Source of the DNA: Laburnicola sp. R22_1
Taxonomy: Eukaryota; Ascomycota; Dothideomycetes; Pleosporales; Didymosphaeriaceae
Reading direction: 5' to 3'
NCBI GenBank assembly: GCA_014281115.1
Contig: JACONQ010000010.1
Coordinates: forward strand, 744,001 to 808,000
DNA length: 64,000 nt
A program made the position numbers and the translations under genes. Shown here piece by piece: positions 55,212 to 64,000 of the stretch (position 1 is the first letter of the stretch; the number at the start of each line of letters is the position of its first letter). The notes beneath the pieces were generated by a model that worked only from the letters and a program-made list of their open reading frames with translations, did not search any database and had not been told where the DNA came from.

Positions 55212-58200
55212 GAAGATGCCAGGAAATTGTCTACCTCGACCTGTTCAGATGTCTGCGCCTCCCTTGATTGGTGCAGTTCTTGAGCCCATGTTTGTCTTTA
55301 AAGTACGTATCGTGTACTGATGACGCCCTGGCGTGGAACGCAAAGGTGATGCTTCTTCAATCTACAGCGAATGAGTACCTTCACGCAGTGGGGGTTTCAG
55401 GACAAGCTGCAAACCTTACTTTGCGTTCGTCGTCCATGACGAAGCTGGTTGGGCGAAGGGCATACAGCATATAGCCCGAAGACTGCGCCGTTGCCTCCTC
55501 TCCGGCTACCAGCCTGGGGCGCAAGGATGGCGGACAGTGACGCCAGAGAACGGCATGTGGCAGGCCATCGGGGCTCGACATATGGAATGGGCCTGGCCAG
55601 CGACCGTCATGGGTCATATGTCGCGCAACCAATCGGGGAAGCATGGTGGTAGAACAGTTGTGGCTGCCCGAACACGACGCTTTGTGGCTTTTGGTGCCGC
55701 TTTGTTGAACCCGGGCACGGCTTGGCTTTGTTTACTCAATGGACCAGCCTCGATTAGGTCGGATACGCATCAATCATCTCAGCCCCGCGAAGGATCTGCG
55801 GTGGCACTTCTCGCTACCTCCGTTGCTTCTGCATGGTGCGAGGTTCTCGAGTGTCGCGGTGGCCTCACCGACCCGTCTTCGACCTGAGTTGCGTTGTGTT
55901 GTTGCAGCATCCTGTCGTCGAAATTAGCATGTCTTGTTGCGTGAGACCGCCGGCAGTCAGGAAGGGTGTGCGGCCGCGTTCCAAGACGCTTCCTGTGCTT
56001 CTGGTTCCCGCCATCGCGCCCTTCTCCTGAGCCGATATAGGTTGCATGTACGTACCTCTAGAGTGTTGTCAGCATGGCGCAGGTCGGCCAGCGTCGCCAA
56101 TGGCCTGCTGCAGTCGAAGGTGCCATTGTCGACGAACACGCTGCTTGTAGCTGTGCAGTCGCCGTTGAAGAGGTGTCGTCGCGATGCTCTGGAGCTATGC
56201 TAAAAGGCGAGCAAAGCAGCTTCTGCAAAGGGTATGGGAGAGACAAAGTTGTCGCAGCGTGGAAGTTGTGAGTGTGTCGCGCAGGTGATTTGGGGGGTAA
56301 AGTAAAGGCTGCGCAAAAACAACCAGGCGCTCTTTCATCGTCTTCGCCCTCAAGACTTTAGCGAAACGGCCCCCCCCCAGGCAATTTTACAGAAGCCTGT
56401 GCCCCCCACTATCCGCTAAATGACGTCCGCGAGGCAGATCGACCGCGTTAGGGTGCTGGCAAAGTGTCGCATTGGCAGCGTAGACCATCGCAGCAACGTG
56501 CAAGACAGCAGCATGAGCGCCACACAAGTGGGCATAGCAAAGGAACACGAGCTGAAGAGATGCGGCATTTACGCGCATCCTATCACAACCAAGCTCCTGT
56601 AAAGGTTGCAGCCTGTGTTCTACGATCCTGAGAGGCGCAAATGCAAGCCCCTGAATCTGCATTGGTTAAGGTGCCTTCTGAACGTCTCCTTGCGCAACCC
56701 GCTACGTGTCTCAAGTCAAGCTCAAGGAAATGTCCATACACTACAACGCCCAAAAAGGAACTCATTACCTCTGAGCCCTCCCGTGTTGCTCCGCTGCTTC
56801 AGCTCCATCTGTTATAGGGATTTGAGCAGAGCATGTGCAGATCAGGGCCTCCTCCATGTACAACGATCTCCTGTTTGACGGGCTGCCTTCTATTTTGCTA
56901 GGACATTGCGTTCCTGAAGGCGATATAACGGAGGCCTTTGTGACTCACGTGGAAGAAGTGAATGCCAAACAGAGCCCGCCTTCGCCGTGAACTCAATGCT
57001 ACCCCGCGCCTCTATCACTGCGGCACATCAGCCTCAACGTTCAACTTGCCGCATCTACATGTTTCAGAATTAGAAACTCATCTCGTCGCAGGTTCAAGTC
57101 CTGGCGGCGCTGCGGGTGACTAGCATCCTGGTGGAACTCTTGATCCATAGAGACTTTCACCTGGAGCTATTTGAATCTGACAAAGTAACCGCATATCTCA
57201 AAGATCAGATTGTGGTTGATGAGCGGGGCTGCGTTCTTAAAGCTACGTTGTCAGGAGGACACTAGATGTGGACCCGGCATTATGAATGTGTGCGCAGTAT
57301 CATCAGAACTGGCTACCATAGAGGGATGCACGTATTCTCAAGCGAGACGTATGAGGACGAGATACGCGTCTTAATCTCAAGCGAAACGTATGACACTGGA
57401 GCATGAGATGCAACTAGCTCATGAGCGATCCCCGACTGGGCTAAGGTCCAGCACGACGAATGGGAGCTCCAGCACTACCATCTACCGTGACTTCGTCACG
57501 TCCGGGAGTCTCCCTCCTTGAATCAGAGCTGTATACAGTGAGCAGTAGGCTCGGGCACTGTTCCTATAATGTCTCCGTCGCAGCCGTATGCCTAAGAGCC
57601 TTTGGGTTCAATGTTCCCCAAGAAGAACCGACACTTATATCTTGAAGTAACTTCAAGGTGATGGCGTACGAGCTTCCAAAAACTCGAAAATTCTGCCATG
57701 TACAAGGCCAATATCAGCTTTGAAGCAGCCAATACGTGCACGATAGGCTCCAGATGCTATCTTCCGGATTTACTCATTAGAAGTCACAACTCCAAGAGAA
57801 TCCGGGGAGTGTCAAAAACTTTGGAAGAATCGATGTCCGTCATCGTTTCCAGAACATTTTCTCCGTACTCACGAAGAGTCTGCGTTACCGTGTACCACAA
57901 GGGCGCGAAGCCTTCTCTTTGGAAGAGTCTGCATAGTACGAACCCACGAGCGCAGGTGTCTGCCTATCCTTTAACTGCCACTTTGTCTTCCTCCGGGTAG
58001 ACGACAACGGCAGTCCTGGCCCTCGCATCTGCAGAACACAGTGCATTTGGCCTCACCAATAGTTTCCATCGCCGCACGAGCAATGGTCCCATAGTCGTTG
58101 ACCGGTGCAGCGCCCCATTGGCGGCTTCAGCCGTTGCGCTCAAATGCCTGCTTACGCTTCTAAGAATGAGCACGGCTAGCGCACACGCAGTATGCTTCAA

Positions 58201-59750
58201 GAAGATATCAGGGGTAGAGTGCGGTCGCATTTTACATTCGACACCGTGCGTACTCGCGGCTTAGAACGATGTGCTGCACATGTGTTGTTCATGGAGCTAT
58301 GAAGCGACTCAAGGGTTGGGATCATATTGACTTGCCCAGCATGATCTGCAACAATTAGGAGCACTGCACTGATTAAATCATGAAGATGTCATGTTGCAAA
58401 GCTGCGCGATGATATCGTGCGGAGTTTACAGAAAAACGGCAACGATTTCTCCAAGTCCCTCTATCTCCGAAAGATCACTATATCTCCGAATGATCAGCAA
58501 CATCAAAGAAGGTTGTAACACCCAACCATCCAATCTTCGCTCGGTGTTCATTTGCATCTTTCTCCTAGCATATACCCTGGGATTATGTTTAAGATGTGGG
58601 ACTTGGAACGGCACGATTATCTACGTTCTATATTATGTCAATCACGTCTGGAGCTACCTAGGGGTATTCACAACGTTCACGCGATATCAGAGGCATGAAC
58701 GCATTTGAATGGCCCAACACGCTACCTATGCTACCGCGATACTGCGAGTAACACTTTCTAGGAGCCGCTGATAAAATAAAAGAGACGAACATCCATCGTT
58801 CAGGGGAAGTCCGACGTGGCTACTTGAGAAATTGCTGCCTCCCGAGGGTCGGATATTCTTAAGCTGACCAACGCTTCGGAACTACTATAGCAGTGGGGTA
58901 ACTACCCCTTTGTTCTGGCTGTATACTAAGGCTCTTTATTCCCTGGAAATGCCAGTGCAGGGTTGATATATCCTTACAGGAAGCTTCCCACTACTGGACT
59001 ACCTTGCTGTGGATGACTCCCTTCGGGTATAGCCACCTTTGGCATACCTATCTTCGGGGGCTCTGGTGCATATTACACAGCAGTTCTCTAGCAACTAGTA
59101 CCAGCTTGCCATTTGAGGAGCATGTGTACCCATCACAGGTAGCCTGCAGCATTCTCCCCTGGAATGCGCTCAGCAGCGACCATGCCGACAAAACGCACAT
59201 CAGCCAAGCACCCCGCGATACGTACGTGCCCGTATGTTTAGGGCTTGCCAAAGAGTAATGTTGTTGCTCCCGCAACGCTGACGCCGAGCTAGGAGCCCGC
59301 ACCGCCCGCACATCAACAAGTGAAGGCAGCCAACGGCCGACGCGCCCCGCCCTCGGTATTCACCACCCCGCACACAAGCCAATATTGGATTATGACCCAC
59401 TATATATATTTTATATTTTAAAACTTTCTTCGTCGAAGGACGGGCCTGAGACTGTAAGCGGTGGAAAAGTGGGCAAGTGCCCGGATTCGTCACAGACGAC
59501 GCAACCAGTAAGTCCGGCTCCCCAATTTGAACAGTGTAAAGGCTTTCGCCTTTGGTGTTATAGCCCCTAGCCAGGGCGAATTTCCTTTTGCTATTTTGGG
59601 TGGAGGGTAGAGTTCGAATCCCGGAGTGGGAGGGGCTGCTATCTTTGTGTTGTTGACCTTTTTTTGCGCAGGAGACTTGCTTGGTTGGCGGCGTGGTTGA
59701 TTTGCGGGGCTCACGGTCACAGCAATCGGTTTGGTGACGTACGCACGGCC
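55212..59750. other. Long stretch without an intact gene
   Basis: About 4.5 kb with scattered short frames on both strands. Some minus-strand segments (for example near 57690-57990) have protein-like composition, but none is recognised. I find no tRNA, clear transposon ends or long repeat. Confidence 0.4.
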
Positions 59751-59758
59751 AGGGATTT

Positions 59759-59990
59759 GCCTTTTACACGCTAGACGAAGCAACAGCAGCAGCATTACGG
59801 AGAAGACTCTTTCTTTTACGACTAGGAAGCATCAAGGGTGCGGCGTGCCGATATCTAAGGAGGCTGCAAATACACACACAGCTGCCTTTTACACGCCAAG
59901 GGAAGCAGCAGCAGCAGCAGCACAGAGAAGACTCTTCTCTTACGACAAGAAGCATCAAGGGTGCCGATTTCTAGGAAGGTAGCGGATACA
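59759..59990. repeat. Two tandem units of about 125 bp containing CAG repeats
   Basis: Units start at 59759 and 59884, both with GCCTTTTACACGC, then an AGCAGCAGCAG tract of different length, GAGAAGACTCTT, CTTACGAC and AAGCATCAAGGGTGC. The units have diverged by small indels. Confidence 0.75.
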
Positions 59991-60194
59991 CGAAGATTCG
60001 TCTGCGGCAATTGGCGGTACCCCGCCTGCAACACGGAGATGATTATAAGAGACGCTAAGCCAAATGAACAGATCTACAGCATTTGGACGACAAGGAGGTC
60101 CTAAATGTGCTCGCCATGCTACGCAGAACGATTGTTCTATTCTACTTCAAAGGTGCCGTGGCCAGCTCGCAAAGCGGCGCCCGCCACATACGCG

Positions 60195-61207
60195 TCACTT
60201 TCCACTCTTACCCTCTCCCCCATCAACACCATCTCTCTGCTCGTTCTCGTATACGAGCCGCTGTTTCTGCATATCTCTGTTTCCCTTTATACTCCCCTCC
60301 AGCCCTGCACCCCGGGTGGGATCATTCCCCGGCGGCTGCATCTCGAACGTTTCCCGTACCGCCGTAAACTCGAAATAGCCGCACCGCGCGAGAGGCACCG
60401 TCTTGCTCACGTCAATACGCCCCTGCGTCAGCACGCTCTGATCAATGTGGATACCAATCACGCGACCGATGACCACGTCTACCGCGCCCATCGGCGGATT
60501 CCCCGGCAGCCGAAGCGTCGTGTAATGCGTACACTCGAACCTGATCGGGCTCGCCTTGACCATAGGCACCTTGATCTTCGCGCCCTTCACGAGAACCTCG
60601 CTCATCGTCGCATCTTCCTTCTCCAGACCGGCTTTCTCGAACTCGTCGATCTCGGGGGGTGTCTGCTCGGAGGTGATATTGACGGCGTCCTTGAGAGGGT
60701 AGGTTGCGAGGTTCCAGCAGAAGACGCCTGTGGCTTCGGCATTGACAACGGTGTCTTTCTGTGCGGCGGTGGGCGTTTGGTTGGCGCTGAACATCCCATA
60801 GGGCGGGTCGAAAGTGAGGTTGTTAAATTGGGAGTAGGGGGCGAGGTTGGCGATACCGGTGGGCGAGAGGGTGGATATCCAACCTATGGGGCGGGGGACA
60901 ACGCATGCCTGGGGATTGTCAAGCTTGAAGTGAGGAAGAGCTAACCTGTGGATATAGGAATAGCGGGGAACGCCGGAGTATAAATCAAGGTAGGTCGACC
61001 TGATTTATAGATTATATGGACAACGAAGGTTGCGACAGCAGCAGTTTACCGTCAAACGGTAAGCTTACAGGGAGGCTTGCTAAGGCTCTATTCAATCTGG
61101 CAAATTATGCGGTCCCGCAGCGCAGCCTGACGACGGGTAAATGTATTCAAATAACTTACCTTGAAAGGATCATACGGAAGCCCATGGTCCGTTTTTCCCC
61201 GGTTCAT
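60195..61207 (-). CDS. Flavin-reductase-like FMN-binding protein
   Basis: Protein of 253 residues from exons 61207-61160 and 60908-60195. The first exon encodes MNRGKTDHGLPYDPFK, the usual opening of these proteins, and splices in phase to ACVVPRPIGWISTLSPTGIA, the FMN-phosphate binding block. NLAPYSQFNNLTFDPPYGMFS and the later GVFCWNLATYPL, PIRFECTHY, VIGRVIGIHI and LARCGYFEFTAVRETFEM segments follow the split-barrel fold of the flavin_Reduct family. The intron would be 251 nt, long for this genome, so an additional exon or a mis-set start is possible. It probably binds FMN and reduces flavin with NAD(P)H, or is a related oxidoreductase; substrate unknown. Confidence 0.8.
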
Positions 61208-61581
61208 AGAACATCCGGATCTCAAATCCACAAGAGATATCCCTGAAAGAGCGTTAACGAACGAGGTTTTGCATACAATGATTATCCAGAGAAGATTGTA
61301 GTCCAGCATCGGTCTTCCCTCGATCTACCCCACACTGCGGGGAACGTCGAAAAAGCTCCGACTCCATAGGCTTGGATGCAAGATACACGCTAACGCAGGT
61401 GTTCAGTCTAGCAGACGCATTGTAGAACCGATGCTATGCTAGTAAGCATGTGCTAAGTTCTTCATTCAACTTGCTTATCCCATCCATATCCAGTACCGCT
61501 TCCAGCAACCCTACCATCCCGTCAAACCTAACCCGCACGAAAACGCCCCATACATCAAACCTCACCGACACCCCCCCGCCA
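61208..61581. other. Divergent region between the flavin-reductase-like gene and the broken SDR
   Basis: Presumed promoter of the flavin-reductase-like gene. No other feature seen. Confidence 0.5.
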
Positions 61582-62179
61582 ATGGAGCGCACAATAGCCA
61601 TAACCAGCTCCTCCTCCAACCTCAGCCTCGCCTTCCTCACCCACCACGCCACCCAACCCTCCACCCACATCCTCGCCCTTGACCCCAACCCCCCACCCAC
61701 ACCCTCGCCCCACCTTAAAAACACAACCCACCACCAAACAGACACCACCTCCCCCTCCTCCCTCGCCGCCCTCTCCACCTCCCTCAAAAACCGCCCCATC
61801 CACCTCCTAATCCACTCCGCAGGGGACCCGCGGACTCGTCCCCTCCGCTACACAAGCGCATCCCAGGGCCGTCGCGGCCGCCGAGACGCTCACCGTAATC
61901 GACCACGCGATCATGATGCGCACGTTTGAAGTCAACGCATGGGACGCGCTGAACACGATTCGCACGCTTCTTCCGCATCTCCAGCGCGCGGCAACGTATG
62001 CCGCGGCGACGCCGCCGCCGAAAGTAGTCGTCATGGCGTCGCGGATGGGGTCCGTGGGCGCGAGTAAGGCGGCGTTGAATGCGGTGGTGAAGAGTCTTAG
62101 TGTAGATGTTGAGGGGGTGGTGTTTTTGGCGTTGCATCCTGGGAGGGTGGAGACGGGGTTGGTGGGGTGGGGCAGTTGA
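61582..62179 (+). pseudogene. Frameshifted short-chain dehydrogenase gene
   Basis: The first part (MERTIAITSSSSNLSLAFL..RPIHLLIHSAG) and the second part (GLVPSATQAHPRAVAAAETL..MMRTFEVNAWDALNTIRTLLPHLQ..VVVMASRMGSVG/ASKAALNAVVKSLSVD..LALHPGRVETGLVGWG) are in frames that differ by one base. The break falls in GCAGGGGACC at 61820-61829. With three instead of four G the reading would continue SAGTRGLVPS, matching the family. Near MGSVGASKAALN the stretch that should contain the catalytic Tyr (YxxxK) is missing. The N-terminal glycine motif is also absent (TSSSSNL where GxxxGIG is expected). Together these suggest a pseudogene, although the single G could be a sequencing error. Confidence 0.75.
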
Positions 62180-62519
62180 GGTGGGGGAGAGTTTGGAGGG
62201 GTGTTTGCGGGTTATTCGGGAGGTGAGGGTGGAGGATAGTAGGAGGTCTTTGGATCGGTTCGTGGGGGGAGATGGTGTGGTAGGGGGTGTGGGGGTTGGT
62301 GGTGGTTGTGTAAGTTATGAACAAATTTTACGGACGTAGGTGGGAAAGAGGCGATCGAACTTGATCGGAGAATTTTGTAATGAAAACCGCTGTAGTCACT
62401 AAGCCATCATATAAACATCGCTCAAGACCTGCTAAATACAAATTGGTGAGGTCAATATGGACAAAGAAAGGGGTATCATTCTTGCTTCGATCTTTTCCGC
62501 CTGGAGGGCCAACTGCAAG
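62180..62519. other. Convergent 3' region
   Basis: G-rich tail after the broken SDR followed by normal sequence; no gene seen. Confidence 0.5.
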
Positions 62520-63581
62520 CTAGGAGGACTTGCGAATGAGGCCCTCGTTAGGGTGGACGCGCTGTGCCCACTCCGTCCAACTACCGTCGTACACTCGCCT
62601 ATTCTCCTGGGGGTAGCCAGCTTCGGTCAATGCAGTGTCCACAATGGCAGCTGTGACACCGGTGCCGCAGCTGCTAATGATGGGCTTTGAGGGGTCGACA
62701 CCCAAGCTTTTGAAAACCTCTTTGAGCTTAGCCGGGGGCAGGAGCGTCTTGTCTTCTGGGTGAAGTAGGTAGTTTGTGGCTACGTTCGTGGAGTGGGGCA
62801 TATGGCCGGATTCAATACCTACGCAGATTAGCTTCTAGGTTTAGTCGAGCCCTTGAGATTGCATACCTTCTCTGGGTTCAGGGTCAGTACCGGCCCAACG
62901 CCCAGCGGGTCTGGCATCCAAAACCTGCACCTCCTCGGCGCCCTCTCTGCCCAACTCCTTCACTATATCCCTGACTTCCTCGAAAGCAGCTACTTTGCTT
63001 TCATCAAGCTCGGGTACAGGGTAGTCGACTCTCTGAAACTCGCCTGGCTCTCCACTCTCCGTCGGAAAGTTGTCCCTGCACCAGGTGCGGAAGTTGTTCA
63101 AGATGTGGACGTTGGGGTGACCAAAGGCTTGCAGGGTCCAGGCTACGCGCGGCGCAGAGAAGATGCCCAGCTCTTTCGAATCATAGACCACCACGCTATC
63201 GTCTTTGTGAATGCCCAACCGACCCATTGCATTTGCGAAATCCTTCGCTGACGGCAGCATGTGCGGGTATGGAGAGTGCTGGTCCCTGACCTCGTCTAGG
63301 TCGAAGAACCGGGCGTGGGGGATGCGGCTCTCTCTGAAGGTGTCGATGCCGGCGCGACCGTCGTTTGGCAAGAACCATGATGCACAGAGCGGGATGATCT
63401 TGGGCGCGGTCGAGAGCTTGCTGTGGACGTTCTTCTTGAGGGCGGAGTCGAGCTCGGCGGGGGTGACGATGTAGGACGTGAGCGAGTATGAAGACATGGC
63501 GCGCCTGCCCGCCGCCAATGGCCGGACGGAGGACAGAGGGGAGAGGGGACGGAATGTCAATCGAAAGCGTGCTACAAGCAT
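62520..63581 (-). CDS. TUM1: Thiosulfate/3-mercaptopyruvate sulfurtransferase (two rhodanese domains)
   Basis: Protein of 337 residues from exons 63581-62867 and 62818-62520 (48-nt intron, in phase). The N-terminus (MLVARFRLTFRPLSPLSSVRPLAAGRRAM) is Arg-rich without acidic residues, like a mitochondrial presequence. The first rhodanese domain contains CASWFLPNDGR, IPHARFFDLDEVRD, LPSAKDFANAMGRLGI and VVVYDSKELGIFSAPRVAWTL. The second contains VLDARPAGRW and the catalytic loop SSCGTGVTAA with Cys289, the CG-x-GVTA form typical of mercaptopyruvate and thiosulfate sulfurtransferases. Yeast Tum1 feeds sulfur to tRNA thiolation; the presence of ELP6 in this window is coincidental linkage, not an operon. 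Confidence 0.92.
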
Positions 63582-64000
63582 TGCGGAAGCTATTGGAGGT
63601 TGTAGATGGTCAGTAGAGCGCGTCTGAGAGACGACGAAGCTAGCTGTAGAAGCAAGCAGGGACAGATAGCTCTGTACAGTCCTAGGCCATTAGCTTCTAT
63701 ATGTTCTGCCTATCGTCATCACTCCGGGGGCAACGCAATGTACAGAAATGGACGACTTGTGCTCCATGTACTGCATGCATGCCATGCATGCTGCGGATGG
63801 GCGCGGGTCGGCTCAGCAGTGCGCATGCGTGGCTTTGAATGGGCAAGATTACTTACCTAACTGTTCGGCTTTACGATACTGGGAGACTAGGCATACTCTT
63901 CTGCACAGGCGCGGAGTCTGGAGAGAGAGAGTTGCTCCTATAGCCGTGAATGGCGATGAGTCCGTCATTTCCCTGTGGGGAAGGCTCGGCGGTACAACGG
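63582..64000. other. Window edge, no supported gene
   Basis: Promoter side of the sulfurtransferase gene and beyond. A TGCATGCATGCCATGCATGC stretch lies near 63771-63790. No gene recognised before the window ends. Confidence 0.5.

Overview
The window reads as nuclear DNA of a filamentous ascomycete (Pezizomycotina; a Dothideomycete of the Pleosporales type is my best guess, as inference). Protein genes are split by short introns of about 45-170 nt with GT-AG ends, gene density is moderate, families such as Zn2Cys6 regulators, WSC-glyoxal oxidase and AA9 are present, and there is a strongly AT-rich island with the look of repeat-induced point mutation (RIP). All exon boundaries below were placed by eye from splice signals and checked for phase; none has been tested against transcripts.

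Layout. 1.2-3.6 kb: a four-exon Zn2Cys6 transcription factor. 6.4-8.9 kb: a RIP-like AT-rich Tc1/mariner-type relic, with a second element of long inverted repeats and an 11-bp target duplication nested inside it. 9.6-12.0 kb: a secreted M28/glutamate carboxypeptidase. 13.4-14.9 kb: an unknown nuclear-looking protein. 15.5 kb: a 152-bp MITE-like element. 15.9-17.1 kb: an AKR7-type aldo-keto reductase. 18.4-19.4 kb: an unknown Ser/Arg-rich protein. 19.9-20.9 kb: Elongator subunit Elp6. 21.4-22.4 kb: an SDR-like protein. 22.6-24.5 kb: an MFS transporter. 24.7-26.4 kb: folylpolyglutamate synthase. 27.9-28.5 kb: a secreted Cys-rich, beta/gamma-crystallin-like protein. 28.8-30.1 kb: the WD40 protein Jip5. 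31.0-31.3 kb: the 3' remnant of an AA9 polysaccharide monooxygenase gene. 31.9-33.3 kb: Gpi14/PIG-M. 33.5-37.8 kb: two different pogo/Fot1-type DNA transposons inserted only 7 bp apart, both with stop-broken transposases. 37.9-38.9 kb: a TRAX (translin-associated factor X) homologue. 39.4-40.8 kb: a PIN-domain protein with an RGG tail. 42.7 kb: tRNA-Ser(GCT). 44.6-47.2 kb: a secreted two-WSC glyoxal oxidase. About 49-56 kb: a gene graveyard with scrambled Argonaute (PIWI) fragments, a LIM-domain fragment and several local duplications. 60.2-61.2 kb: a flavin-reductase-like protein. 61.6-62.2 kb: a broken SDR gene. 62.5-63.6 kb: a mitochondrial-type sulfurtransferase.

Housekeeping genes (ELP6, MET7-type FPGS, JIP5, GPI14, TRAX, PIN/RGG, TUM1-type) alternate with secreted or accessory functions and transposon-disturbed gaps. 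No operon or biosynthetic cluster is visible. The most unusual parts are the nested AT-rich island, the two adjacent pogo elements and the Argonaute/LIM mosaic.
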